64,000 nucleotides of DNA from Cristatella mucedo (lineage: Eukaryota; Bryozoa; Phylactolaemata; Cristatellidae). The DNA lies in contig WPIO01000210.1 of NCBI GenBank assembly GCA_009760855.2, forward strand, positions 126,001 through 190,000. Reading direction: 5' to 3'. The notes under the pieces are model-generated. The model saw only the letters and a list, made by a program, of their open reading frames with translations, had not been told where the DNA came from and did no database searches. Positions 9,286 through 21,751 of this stretch are shown here, one piece after another. The position numbers were made by a program, and so were the translations under genes. Numbering within the stretch: position 1 is the stretch's first letter; each line of letters starts with the position of its first letter.

Positions 9286-11938
9286 AGCTAGCAAAAGCTT
9301 ACACTGCAGGACATGGCTCATATAGGGCTGAGCAGACCAATCAGCCAAATAAAGAACCTGCCACCAGGCTGCTGGCTGTCGGGTTGGGGTTCGAGGGGGG
9401 AGGTGAGGTGACATGCTGCATTGGAAGCAAGGAAAATCCACCTACCCGAAGGAATGAAATAACCTATGCCGGCGAATTAGGTTAATTTCATGGTGTTGCA
9501 TCCTTTAGAAGTGGCATTGAAAGCAGTAGTGAACGAGTCAACATGCAAGCTTCATTAAAGCACCACACAGCATTGCTTTTGCTGCCTACTTTGCACTAAG
9601 GAGAGCCTAATTAGGCTAGGGGATCCTGCTCTTTAGCATGCCAAGTCAAGGCAGCTCCTACTGGGAATATCGCTGTCACAGAATCAATGGTTAACTCGTA
9701 GCATTCATAAGGCTAAGGGCAGTGGACAGGAGTGGGTTGGGATAGCTATTAGAGAACTCAGTTGAAACCAACAGAGTGGCCGGTCGACCGAGTGGGATCT
9801 TAGGAAATGCTGCTTTACTCCTGCCAAGAGATTCAGTAAATTAAGTCAAGGTTCTGAATATCTGAGTATGCTTTCTAACTTACGACCACAGGCTAGCTTT
9901 AGACTGAGTGGCTTTAAACTTCAACTGCAGGTTAGCATTGACAATGAACCTTGTGTGAGAGGCAGGCACCATACCATAAGGGTAGGAAACAAAGAAAAAA
10001 GAACGAATTATCTGCTTATGCAGCCTCACTTCAACAGGGACAGACGAGCCCCAGCAGGTGTCATCCTGCTTGCTGCCTTCAGGAGTTGCCATCTACAGGA
10101 CTGAAGCCGACCAACTGGGTCATAAGGTGCCACCATCTTACTCTGGCAACATAGTCAGGACTTCCTGGTTTTTCCATGTCTGTTAACACTAAGCCTGTGT
10201 GGCAAAGAGGAATACCCATGGACTGATTGGCATGCATGCCGTGTAAGAACATATGGAACGCCATGACTCGGTCTGAATGAACAAACCGAGCCATCAGTGA
10301 TCTTAACTGTGGGATCATGCGGCATAGCAAGCTGCCAGGTAGCTTGGACAGCTGGCTCTACCATAACCTGGCCAACAACAGAACTGGCAGCAGCAGGACT
10401 GACTGGTGGGGTGGAAGCTGGTGGCTGCAGTGCTATTCTGGTTATGCCCTGAGCCAGCCAGCCAATGTGACCTAATAGCCTGTCAGATCCAAGCTATGCA
10501 TGAGATACTAATTGATGAAGTAATGGAAAGACTGCTGCCATTAGCTTAAAGCCTGAAAAAAATCAAAGCAAGTCGCCTGCTGCCAAGGTAAGACGATGCA
10601 CAGGAACCTTTCTTCAGCAGGGACTTCGGAGACCTACTGGCAGATTTCGGTGGAGGAGGTAGGGAGGTGGCAGAACGACCTGCCGAGCATACCCAGGCAT
10701 CCCAAATGAGCATCAGCATTTTGAGCCTTCCTCAAATATGTGCTGCTTGTTGCTCGGTGACCCGAATCAGAGTTGCTGCCAGCCCCTATAACTGACCAGC
10801 TACTAAAGGGGCAAGGGTAGCAGCCGGCATGAGTAGCCCCACCCCCCCAAAGATTAGGCACCACCAGGCAACGATGCATTGCATCATTAAAAAATGACTG
10901 ATGTCGCGACATCTCCTGGTGGATAAAGTTTAAACAGAAACTACAAATGCAGATATTCCTCACAGCATTCCCTGGCTCCCTGTGATTTGTCCTTTGTTTA
11001 CTGACTTTGTGCAGGTTCTCACAGACAGACAGACAGAAGGACGGACAGACAGGGGGAGATAAAGAGACACGGACAAGTCCTTAGGGACATACTGCGTAGT
11101 TAACTAATGCTAGGCCACTCGTTTCTTGGCAATTGCTCAGCCTAGCCATTTCTCTCTAGTAGATCGACGCATTGGTACTGTACAGATGCTACAGGAATAG
11201 TCGAGGCATCACATCCTGCTTCTGCACAACAAATACATGTAGATATCATTTGTTTAATGGGCCTGGACCAGCGATCTGTTCTGCTACTTCCAGCTGTATA
11301 TTAAGTATACACTTATATATATATATACATATATTATATATAGTATATTAAGTATATTAAGTGTACACTTGCAGTCTCGGGGATAGTTTGGTGTGACGGG
11401 AAATTAAAGCAGCACTTGCAGAGAATGCTGGTCATTTTACACTTTACAGGGCCATCATGAAGTCTCGTCAGAAAGATGATTGCGAAGGCAATGTTTGGCT
11501 GAGCAAAAAGGCAAATTGATGAGGGGTTTTCGGCCTGGCCTTCTTATGCAAGGTAGCCAGAATGATGCCGAACAAATGCTGCATCTGGAAATAGCTGCAG
11601 CCAAACAGCAAGCCATAGCAACTCACAGTTTAGGGCTTTGGATATCTAATTACATAAAGGAAGAAGCCAGGGCCAAGGCACACTAGATGAGAGCCTGGTC
11701 GGACAAAAGCCTGTACCGAGCTTGGGAAAGCAGTGGGTAGTTGCCTAATGCTCGGTACTCATACAGTGGTGAAATAGCAAGCAGATGGCAACATTTGACT
11801 AGCTGATTGGGCACTAGCCAAGACCTAGTGACTAAGGGGGAGGGGGCAGGTCCGAAGCCGTGAGCCAATTCTGCAGCAAAGCAGATATCTATGCAGACAA
11901 TCAAGTAGATAACTTTGCAGCCACTTGAGTGCTTATGG

Positions 11939-11981
11939 CAGTGAGTTCGCACGACCGTAACGTGGTCGTGTGAACTCACTG
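11939..11981. repeat. 18-bp inverted repeat with a 7-nt loop
   Basis: CAGTGAGTTCGCACGACC (11939-11956) pairs with GGTCGTGTGAACTCACTG (11964-11981), with one G-T position. The loop is GTAACGT. In tomosyn intron 1. Confidence 0.85.
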
Positions 11982-12119
11982 GCAAGCACACTTAGTCGTA
12001 CAGAACAAGAAGCTTAGATGCATGGCCCCACGGTACCACTATTAGCACTAGGCTGAAGCTCGACTAGCACCCACATGCAAGCACACATAGGCTTTGAGAA
12101 GTTACAGCCATAATTATAT

Positions 12120-12250
12120 TACAATAGATTAGAGTAATACCAAATTATTGATCTTTCAATTGCATAGTGCTATAGAAATAACTTAATCTCTGTCTAGGTG
12201 TCATACATATGCACCAGGGCTCGAGACTATGACTTGGTCATTAATACTAA
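12120..12250 (-). mobile_element. SINE2 fragment
   Basis: Reverse complement of the SINE2 tail: a variant of GCGCTAT plus GAGATTAAGTT, with a box B-like TCGAGCCCTGG. Degenerate, and the head is truncated. Confidence 0.55.
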
Positions 12251-13413
12251 CAAGTACCTTGGAATATTTCTCTGTATTCATTAAGCTTAGTAGAATCAAT
12301 TTGAAGGTTGGAACTGTGCAAGCACCAGGCACATGGCATTAACAGCAATTTGGTGGTCTTGGATAACCAGTTAAGCCAAATGAGCTGTTCTGCTATGGCT
12401 TGGTGAACAAGAGAAATACACAGGGCTTGTCGAACAGGAGAAAGCCTTTAATCGTGCCGTAAGTGTGGCTGCAACATGGCAGGGTGATGACCAAGGTGGC
12501 CGCTTATTAATAGCATGCTTATAATAATTTTAACAACCATAAAACACAAGTAGATCTGGCAAGTTCGATAAGCTAAGCTGGCTAGGAGAAGGCTCACCGG
12601 GCATAAATGGTTGCCGGGCATAATGTAGGCCCACCTGGGGAGAGGGGCTCAGTGGTAGGGCCTAGCCATTTAATAGAGAAATGAAGCTCTCCAGCCCTTG
12701 TCCTAAGGAGGCCACATGCACTTCCAGCGGCTCGAGCAGCCTGCTCAGGCCAACATAAGCACTTTGGAATGTAAACCTAAGCAGTCATGTGGCAGGGAGC
12801 AAGCAGTGCTATGACTTCTAAAATGATATATTAATCAACCTTTTGTCAGTAGTGCCGAATTGCAAAATGGCACACTGCTGTGCTAGTGGTAACAATATGA
12901 CAGACGAACACTGGACTTGTCAGCAATGGTCGTCCTCACTCACACTAGGCAAAGTGTGCTGCTACTAAGTAGCACAGGAGCACTGCAGAAATCTGGATGG
13001 TCAAGCGCCAGGTTCACATGCTGCTCACTCATCCTTGACATGCTATCGCGATCATGTATCATATGTCTGTTTCTGTGAATCAAATAATTCATGCTACTGG
13101 GGGTCCACACACAGGGGACATGGACAGCCTAGCACAGAAGGACTAATTTGGACATCGTGCCACTACAGAGAAGCTGTGTGGCACTGGGTGGCAAGGAGTT
13201 AGACAATGATCACCTAGAGGCTGTCTTGAGGAGTGGCTAGTGGGCTAGTGCAGAAGGCCTATGCAGAACCAGTGGAAGTCAGCCAGACTGAAGCATACTG
13301 ACAGCAAGATCATGGCTTCAGTCGTGGGTAGAGGCCAAAGGAGCATGTAAATGCGACTGGGAGCAGAGGGTGAAGTGAGGGAAACTAACCCTGATTATCT
13401 GCCTCTGATCACA

Positions 13414-13432
13414 GAAAGAGAGAGAGAGAGAG

Positions 13433-13487
<55 letters not shown>

Positions 13488-13660
13488 CAGACAGACAGAC
13501 AGATAAACAGACAGACAGACAGACAGAGACACTGGTAGAGACAGAGAGGGAGAGACCAAGAGGGGAGCAAGAGAGAAAGAGTGACAGACAGAAAGGGAGA
13601 GACAGAGAGGGAGAGAGGCCAAGGAGAGCGGGTGCGATAGAGGGGGAAGAGAGACATATA
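13414..13660. repeat. Compound GA / GACA microsatellite
   Basis: A GA run to about 13483 is followed by GACA, GATA and GAGA-rich purine sequence. Reading frames through it are artefacts of the repeat. Confidence 0.95.
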
Positions 13661-14727
13661 AAGAGAAATAGAGAACTTGCATCAGCATGCCGGCAGCCAG
13701 TCTATAGATGCCGATGATTGCAAATGAACACCAAACTGCTGCAGTAGTCAGGACAAAAAAAATAGTCAGCAGGATATACAGGTGATACTCACAGCCAAAA
13801 AGAAAAGAGTGCATCCATGCAACAAGTAAACATAAGCCCTTCCTTAGGCAATCCTATAGTAAACACTTGGTGTTTTCTTGCAAAGCCATGTTAGTCGGCC
13901 AGGGGCATAAGCAGACTGGGGACTGAGAGGAAGAAGAGAACCCATCCCTAAACCTCATCTGCTCTTGGCAAAAGAGGCCGGTTGAGATCCAGCTTCTTAA
14001 GATTACCGGGGAGAGCAAATCTGGGAAGATAAGCTTAAACCAGGAAGTAAACTAATAAAGGGAATCAAGTATGATCGATCGACAACGATCTTGGCAAATT
14101 AAATTAAACGATAAGCAGTGAATAAGTCGGCCACAAGCAGCTGCTTCTCTAAAATAGCATGGCTTTCCAGAAGGGGGACTAAAGCCGGACTTCTCAAACT
14201 TCTCGGAGAGGCCTGACAATAGCCACATGGGCAAAGAGAAAATGTGCTTTGGCATGTAGTGAGCTTGGCCAACGGCTGCAGGTAAGATAAGGAAGGCTAT
14301 GTCACAGACGATGAATAAATGGCCACCACTAATTTGTGTGGTTCTAATTTCTCTTTCCTTGTAGCCCAGCTTTTGGCTAAGTCGGTAGTTGGTCAGCAGG
14401 AGACTGCTCAAATCTCCACAAGGCTGTGGTGCAGAGTTGGAAATAGATTACTGCAGCTGCCACAGCAGAACATTGCCATAGTGCCAGCTAACTGCTGCCA
14501 TGGCCACTGTGCTGGGAGGAAAGTGCACTGAAACTGCTAGAGACCAGGGCACAGCTGCGAGTAGGACTGACAGCAGTTGACGTCTTTAAAAGCAGTGGCA
14601 GGAAGCAAGAGCACAGCTAAAGATGAGATGGCCAGGGCACTAAAGTAGCCTGAAGCCTCGACTAAGATTGGAAGAGGACTTTATGAGAACAGTATTTAAG
14701 ACGAGAGACAGAAATAGAGAAGAACCG

Positions 14728-15385
14728 CATGTATGTATGTATGTATGTATGTATGTATGTATGTATGTATGTATGTATGTATGTATGTATGTATGTATGT
14801 ATCTCCGTCTGTAACTTCACAAAGCCATAAAGACCAAGTGGGTGTTACAAAGGAGAGTTTTATGCTGCAAACTCACAGCCTAAGCAGCTTTCGATACGCA
14901 TTCGGTAGACAACATACTTCATCTCACACAACAAAGAGAAAGTAGGAAGCATAGCAGAGTCAGGAGAGCAGTTGAGGTAATGAGTAGCATGGAAGTAGCA
15001 GCTCAGGACCACTGAAAACCATGAGCCACAGTCGGCAGCGTGAGAGTAGTTGTCGTTGTGTAAGAATTGTAAAAGTGAGTTCCACAGTCTAGGACTTGCA
15101 TAGCCAAAGCTTCTGTAGCCATTTGTCTTTAAGCTTAAGAATGGAACAGCTAATTTATTGTCCATACAGAACCTGGGGGGCACGAAGAGGCTGAAACTGA
15201 TGCAGTAGTTCCGCTAAGTATGGAGGAGCCAAACCGTGGCGGGCTTGTAGGTTAGATTGAGAACTTTGCTCTGTATCCGTTGATCAACCGGCAGCCATCC
15301 TAGCTCTTTTAGCAAAGGCTAATCAACCCTCTGGGACTTGAAAACTAGCCTTGAAGCCATATTCATAGCCAGCTGCAGTGCACAG
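14728..15385 (-). mobile_element. LINE-B copy with tail grown into a (TATG)n array
   Basis: The array of TATG units (14728-14801) sits exactly where other copies have the ATTACAT tail. It is followed by TATCTCCGTCTGTAACTTCA and the minus-strand frame FLSLKTNGYRSFGY, then RLWNSLLQFLHNDNYS. Upstream, the RT C-terminal region extends to about 15385. Confidence 0.8.
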
Positions 15386-15399
15386 AGAGTGTAGAGGGG

Positions 15400-15681
15400 A
15401 ATATAGCAATCTCTGATAAAGCTCACCAATGCAGATGCAAATTTGCTTGCAAATAGCATACATAAGGCTCAATTTGCAATTTGCCAGAGCAGCAATGGTG
15501 AGTCAGAGCAGCAATGGGTCAAAGCTCCTTAGCAGCATCTCTGTTCGGCTTTAGAGATGCTGCAATTACTCAGGGTGTTTCGGTGTGTGAGAGATACAGG
15601 GTATGAGTTAATTAATTTGTGAATGACTGAGTGAGTTGGTCAGATGCACAATATTTCTCTCCCTCTCGCTCTCGTGTGTTC

Positions 15682-15746
<65 letters not shown>

Positions 15747-17460
15747 TGTGTGTGAGCACGTGTAATGACTGGGTATGTGTTAACCAAATTTGCAGGCAAC
15801 AACAAGTGTCCAGTTACTAAGAGGGTGGTCAAAGCAATGAAGACAGCTGGTTGCGTAAATTTAACATCTAACCTAATATGTAACCTTGTGGCTGTCAAGC
15901 TGGCAGCTTAGGTCTGGGCTTCTGAGAAGTCTGACGAATAGCAAGGAAGTAACCGTCAGAGAAGGAAGCAAATAGCCAGATGAGGGCACAGGAATGCTGG
16001 TGCAACTTGAAGTGAACCGAGAGCACCACAATACGAGGAAAATCTTGAGGTTCTAGAGCACATGGGAAGGAGCAGTGGAAACAGAAGCCTAACCAGCAGG
16101 CTGAGCCAATCAACACTGACCAACCATTGAAGCAGCAGCAGTCCACAGCAGAACAGGCTGCCTGGCATGCATTTATACGGATGGAGATGAGTGGCAAACA
16201 CAATGGTTTATTGTGAATCGTGGCAGTGTATTGAGCAGCTGGTGTACACAAAAGTATATCTCAAATAATGAATCAATCACAAATTCGTATATGTATGTAG
16301 AAAGTAGCAGAGGGAGCCCAACCTGCCATTGAGTATCTGCTACCTCGTCCGTGTAAATAAGGCTGAGCAAAAAAGAGTGGCCAGTGAATAAGAATACAAG
16401 CTGAGTGTGGGATCTTATTTCTTAAGCAGCCAACACTTTCGGTCTTCTAGGCCCCTATTCACTCTCCTCTAGTCATACTGCATAGGGCATGCAGGTGATG
16501 ACACGACAGATACAAGCTCCGACTGCAAATATCAACTATTAAAACCAATTTAACTTTACAAGCATGTATTACAAGTAGGGTGCCTAACTGATAGCAAATC
16601 TCATACAAGCTTTGCAAGCAGTAAGCACAAAAAATACGTAAACCTGGAAACTGGCCTCTGGATGGGGAGGCATGACCAAAATGCTGCTGGCTAAAATATA
16701 CCTCCGAAAATCATCACAGCTTCATGCCCTTGGCAGGAGCCCCCCCCCCCCGTTCTGATAGATTTGGTGAAAACTTCCATCAATTAAAAAGTTCGGCCAA
16801 GACTGGGAGGGTTTCACCTCAGCTACTGTAGCTGCAAATGCTGGCTGCTACAGATAGGTGAACTAGATCGCATAGCTTCTTTTAATGTATCTTTGCATTG
16901 GGTATTGTATAGCTTCCCCATCCCAATCTCAAGATAACCATTAGTGAGACAGTGCTACAGCATGTCGGCCAGCAGGCAAGCAAGAAAGCTAAGATAAATT
17001 TCAAGGGCAGCAACCAGCCAGACACCCAGTTACCCTTCGAAGGCGAGCCAGTAGTGAAAGATCATGCATTTTGAACAGCCTAAACCTAGCCTCCAGTGCT
17101 GGGAGGAGGCAGAAATCCCAGCTGCTACTCCTCTAGGTGCAGTTCCTCATAGACTAGAGAGCTGAAAAGCACAGCTAGAATGGAGGACACTGCCTACCCC
17201 TCCTGCCTGTTAGTCCAGCTTACCTGAGGCATCCATATCATATGATCCCTTCTGAGGGTGGGAGTGGGTGGGCTTAAAGCCTTAGCTAGGCAAGGACAGT
17301 AACAATTAGCAGCAGCCACACCAAACAATCAACAAAGTCAGGATGAAAGGAGAAGGGAATCATTGGTCCTGGCACCCAATGTACCTCAGAGTGACCACAT
17401 CCCCATGCATTTCCCCTGACGTTTGACCACCATTCTGATGAATCAGTCCTGACAGGATCA
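15400..17460. other. Tomosyn intron 1 stretch without a recognised gene
   Basis: Only the TG array at 15683 stands out. No protein motif or repeat family was recognised in the rest. Confidence 0.55.
15683..15757. repeat. (TG)n microsatellite
   Basis: Long TG run with a CGCG interruption near its right edge. In tomosyn intron 1. Confidence 0.95.
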
Positions 17461-17461
17461 G

Positions 17462-17463
<2 letters not shown>

Positions 17464-17547
<84 letters not shown>

Positions 17548-17549
17548 GT
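17464..17549. repeat. (CT)n microsatellite
   Basis: An almost uninterrupted CT run, followed shortly by LINE-B sequence from about 17600. Confidence 0.95.
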
Positions 17550-17599
17550 CCCTCCTTCTTACTTTCCCTCCATCTCTCTTCTCAGTCAACCCAATATCT

Positions 17600-17836
17600 G
17601 CTGCTGAAGTGGCACATCTTTTCCAGCTGTCCTGAGATGCTACCTCGATGTTACTCACGACCTTGACTGCCTACCTGACTAGCTATGCCTCTCTTTGTCT
17701 GTTGACTATTGCATGCATAGTGAAAGCTGCTTAGGCTTGGAGTGAATTATATAAAACTCCTCTACATAACACTCAATTAGTCTGTGTGGCTTTGTCGAGT
17801 TACAGATGGAGATTCATTACATTACATTATCTAGAG
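17600..17836 (+). mobile_element. LINE-B 3' fragment, first of a tandem pair
   Basis: GTGGCACATCTTTTCCAGCT to GCTGCTTAGGCTTGG, then GGCTTTGTCGAGTTACAGAT and a TTCATTACATTACATTA tail. It is a diverged LINE-B end, followed at once by a second LINE-B end. Confidence 0.7.
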
Positions 17837-18118
17837 CATGCTTCTTACGCAACGATAACTACTCTCCTACTGCCGACTACGGCACATCCTTTTCAGCGGT
17901 CCTCAGCTGCTACTTCTATGCTACTCACTACCTCAACTGCTCTCCTGACTCAGCTATGCTTCCCACTTTCTCTTTGTTGCGTGAGACAAAGTCTGTTGGC
18001 TACCGAATGCGTACCGAAAGCCGCTTAGGCTGTGAGTGTGCTATACAAAACTCTCCTGCGTAACACCCACATGGTCTTTATGACTTTGTGGAGTTACAGA
18101 CAGAGATACATATACACG
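17837..18118 (+). mobile_element. LINE-B 3' fragment, second of a tandem pair
   Basis: It encodes DNYSPTADYGTSFSAVLSC, then YFYATHYLNCSPDSAMLPTF and LGCECAIQNSPA, nearly the same as the LINE-B tail at 8.0-8.4 kb. It ends in GTTACAGACAGAGATACATA and a CA/TA-rich run. Confidence 0.82.
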
Positions 18119-18119
18119 T

Positions 18120-21099
18120 ACACTCATGTGTGCAGCTGCAGACTGTGGTACACAAGCTCTGCCGAGAACCCTTGCTCAAAAGCTGGCAAGCCTACAAGCA
18201 TACCAAAATACCATAGCTACATTGCAAAACCAGGGACAACATCATAGCAACACATAAAAGAAGCATGCAGTTTTTCAACCACTCTAAGGAAAGACAGCTT
18301 AATGAAACTCTGCTCAGGTTCGTCCCCTGACCCACTGGTCTGCTGCTTGAACAGGCCAGCCTTCAAGTGGTCTCACAGGGCTAGTGGGTACAGGGAGTTG
18401 GTGCATGGGTGGATGCATGACTATGCAGCATAAAAAGCTATCAGTACAACTCAGCTACCAGAAACCAGCAGTGCAAACAGGATTTGCTGAGGCTTAGGCT
18501 GCTGTTTAGTCAGCAGTCAGCCAGAGCTACAGCTGGCTGGTGAAACCGCAGCCTCAAGATGAAAGCAAGGAAAAGTGCACAGGTGTACGAAATACCCTGA
18601 GCACAGATGATCCTTCATAAATTCAGCATGACAGCATTGGCATCGAAAAGGTGATTTCTGAGCCAATTAGAACTTAATACAGCAATGCCAACAAACAAAA
18701 TTACTTAATTTACACCCAGATGAAGCAATTAAGGATGGCCAAAGGACATGGTCATCTGGAAGCTGGATCAGCTTGTAGTAGCTAACAGGTTCAAAGGATG
18801 TGTCAGCTAATAGTAGTTGTGACTAATGGTATAATTCAGTAACAAGTCAAACATTTCTGTCAGGATGCTACTGCTGCTATGCTGACTTATATAATGGTGG
18901 TAGTTCGTGTTCAGGGTATTTTCTCTGGGTGAGTGGGTGGATTGTTCTGCCAGCTATGTAAGGGGGTCTGTTATTACCACCAGAAAATACACCCAGGTGA
19001 AGGAAATATCTGTAGCACGAATCAGCTCCATTCTCTGCTCGGAATCTTCGGAGCTGTAGCAGCTTCCAAAACCATGAACTGATTGCTTATTTTTTTCATA
19101 CTAAACATATGACTATAGCCACATTTAATAAGTTATCATCTATAATAATGATTATAATATTGATAATAACATATTCATATAGCATCCTTATAGAACTAAA
19201 TTTATTTCCAGCTGCTTTACATACTTAAGAGAGAATTAGTGTCAGTTCTCCTAGCTTCAGATTGATCTGACCAGGCAGGCCACGGGATCCCAATAACTTG
19301 GATGCCTGGATATGACTCTACTTGTACTGTACATTAACAGGCCGAGAAATCACACTTTTGATACTAGGCTGCTATGTTGACACACAGAAAATGGAGACTG
19401 TAAGGGGTGAGGTGTTCAGAGTAGTTCCATAGGGAAGATTTTTCCAGCATCCAGGCTGCTGGGAAATATTTGCTTGGTGAGGGTCTATGACCAGCTGACA
19501 TGAGCCTCAAGGGGTGGGCAGAGGCTGCACTGGTAAGTTCACTCAATCAGCTGCAGAGCAGTGATTTACTGCATCCCTATGACAGGTTTGGCCAAGCACT
19601 ATCCACTGACCCAAGGAGGACCTGCAACTAGCATGACACAACAGTGATATGACCTTTGCACATCTGAGTGACAAGATCTAGATATCAGAATTAAAAGCCT
19701 AAAGCAGGTTGAACTTAGTTCAGCACTACGACGGCCTGCCTTGCAGCTACTAGCACATAGGGCTCGCAACTGACTTCTAACTAGATCACAGCTCCCTACT
19801 TTCAATAGACACCTGCTCTGAAAAAAGATAAACACACAGAAGATTAGCCTAAGCTAGCCTGGGTCTACCTATTACACACACTGAGGCATTGGCTACTGCC
19901 GGCAGAATTCCACTGTGGCTCAATTAAACAAGCAGTAAACTCTGCAATCAGCATCTGGCATAATATCCTTAAGCAAGCAAAGGACAGAACCAAATTTGCA
20001 ACAGGAACTAAGCAAGATGAATCAAAGGCTGAAGTAGTACACTGGCCTAATTACAGGATACAGAAATGCACTGGCCTCATTAAAAAATTAAATTAAATGC
20101 TAGCTGATTTAGCAGCCTCTTTTTGTATAGCTACATAAGAGCCTTTACGGCTATCCCCACCACTTGCGGTGGCGGTAAAGGATCGCCCACTAAAGGATTC
20201 GAACCCACGACCTCGGGACGAGGTCGGGAAAAGCAACCGCCTTACCTAGTGAGCCATTACGACTCATCAAGCTCGGACACAGCCTATATGATAATTCCAA
20301 AGTGCATACTGCTTTCCAAATACAGGAGCTGTAGAGCTAGGGGTTTCTTTCATGGCTGAACAGCATATTTCTGGTATCCAAAGGCTGTGAGTCATGTGTG
20401 TTCTTTAGCATACTTGTCATAGCATGATAATATATCGTGCTCTTTTTTCTAGCATGCCTAAGCAGGATACTTTGCTATCCATTACCTACTGGTTACTAAA
20501 GAAGCTCCAGCATAAATGCAACTGAGCTTGTGTGCATGCTCGTGCTTGGGCTCGAGCACACCAGCGGTCCTTAGTCGGATAAAAGTCTCGCCACGTTACT
20601 GTCTATCGATTGGCTGCTTCTGCACGAGTGACACATAACACTCGAGCCACTCAGGTCCTCACCGAACGCTGACATCGTTGTCACATGTCGGCAAGCTAGG
20701 CCTTCTAAGCGTTCTCAACCAGCATTCCTGAGCAGACAAAAAAGTACTCGAAACCACTGGATCAAGATAGGGACAGACAACAAACTAAGAGCTCTCCCTC
20801 CAGCAGATGCCGGTGCTGGCTGATCAAAGGCACGGTTGCCAGCAGATCACACAGGAAGCTCCCTCGGCGTCGCGAGTCTAGCTTGGCTAGCTGGAGGGGA
20901 ATTCGATACTTGTAGCCGACCAACAGTCCACTCAGCTCTGGATGAAATGGGCTGATCGGTCTAAGGAGTCCTGCCGTTAGCATTCAATGCTACCATAATT
21001 AGTTTTGACGTATTGACTTTCCGAGCGCTACTATCATAAAGGGCAAGAAATAACAGCTACGGGCAGCGACATTACACAGAACGTAGCCTAGTCAAGATA
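18120..21099. other. Tomosyn intron 1 stretch without a recognised gene
   Basis: It contains a SINE1 (20101-20268) and a worn LINE-A/SINE tail at about 19180-19260 (AGAACTAAATTTATTTCCAG, CTGCTTTACATAC). Otherwise unremarkable. Confidence 0.55.
20101..20268 (-). mobile_element. SINE1 copy
   Basis: The plus strand reads from the 3' end (TAGCTGATTTAGCAGCCTCT, TTTTGTATAG) through GGATTCGAACCCACG (box B, reverse) to TTACCTAGTGAGCCATTACG (box A, reverse). Confidence 0.8.
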
Positions 21100-21442
21100 C
21101 GCTATCGATTTCCTTTGCTCGCGACTGGCCGCGCTTAGCGCGGGGCGCTGGCCTGCTTGAGAGGCGCTTTATGCAGGTAGCTCCAACCGCTAGCCTTGCG
21201 ACGTCAGCGGGAGAGGCATAGGGAGACGCAGCAGAGCCTCAAGAGGGCAACCTGCAGCCCAAAGCCCGTCGCGACGAAGTCGTGCGTACGTGCCGCCCAA
21301 TGGCGGCAGAGCCGCTAAACGCTGCCACGCGCACGCGCCTATTTTCTTTTCCCGTCGCGCCGTCACGGCGGCGATGAAAGCGGTCGCCATCGTTAGAGAC
21401 CGCGCAGCAGAAAAACTGCTGAGAAAGCCTTGGCTTCCGTTG

Positions 21443-21457
21443 CCCCCCCCCCCCCCC
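21443..21457. repeat. 15-C homopolymer in the CpG block
   Basis: Poly-C run in intron 1 of tomosyn just downstream of its first exon. A likely place for sequencing error. Confidence 0.9.
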
Positions 21458-21619
21458 GCCGCATGGTCGTTGCTCGGCGAAAGGCCGCAGCCTGAAGTCA
21501 CACTTCAACGGATAAGCATGCGCGCGAGCGCGCGAGCGCGCGTGCGCCGTCCACGATGGTGGTAGAGAGCGCGAGTTGGTGCAGAGCAGAGAGACAGCGC
21601 CGCGAAACGTCGGCGGTAC

Positions 21620-21751
21620 CTTGGCATACTGGAAGTCTTGCGGCTGCAACGGCTCTGTCACCTCGAGCTCAACGCGCGGCTGCGACTTCTCAGGTCCGCC
21701 TCTGAGGCTCGACAGGACGCCCTTGACGCCCTTCAGGTCGAATTTCTTCAT
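21620..21751 (-). CDS. STXBP5: Tomosyn (STXBP5 family), coding exon 1
   Basis: This exon encodes the N-terminus of tomosyn, a cytosolic/peripheral protein with WD40 repeats and a C-terminal R-SNARE-like coil. Tomosyn binds syntaxin and SNAP25 and restrains vesicle fusion (family knowledge). The 44 residues start MKKFDLKGVKGVL and end LQPQDFQYAK, matching the family pattern of a basic M-(R/K)-K-F start followed by an acidic linker and a P/S-x-x-F-x-x-(A/C)-K segment. The ATG at 21751 is chosen because it gives this conserved start. A good donor, AAG|GTACCG, follows the last codon at 21620, so the exon ends in phase 0. It sits inside the CpG-rich block and points away from DPY19L3. The human N-terminus carries a poly-Gln/Ser stretch that is absent here. 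The STXBP5 versus STXBP5L distinction is a vertebrate one and does not apply. Confidence 0.85.

Larger units (their letters stand above)
9286..13413. other. Tomosyn intron 1 stretch without a recognised gene
   Basis: Apart from the inverted repeat at 11939, a TA run near 11314-11350 and a SINE2 fragment at 12120, nothing recognisable is seen. Short open frames carry no known motif. Confidence 0.6.

Noticed and set aside
13395-13814. Open frames of Ser-Leu repeats and hydrophobic sequence on the minus strand
   Set aside because: Translation of the GA/GACA repeat; the flanks show no known domain.
20101-20268. tRNA gene suggested by box A and box B
   Set aside because: The sequence recurs many times with a fixed non-tRNA 3' part, so it is a SINE rather than a working tRNA gene.
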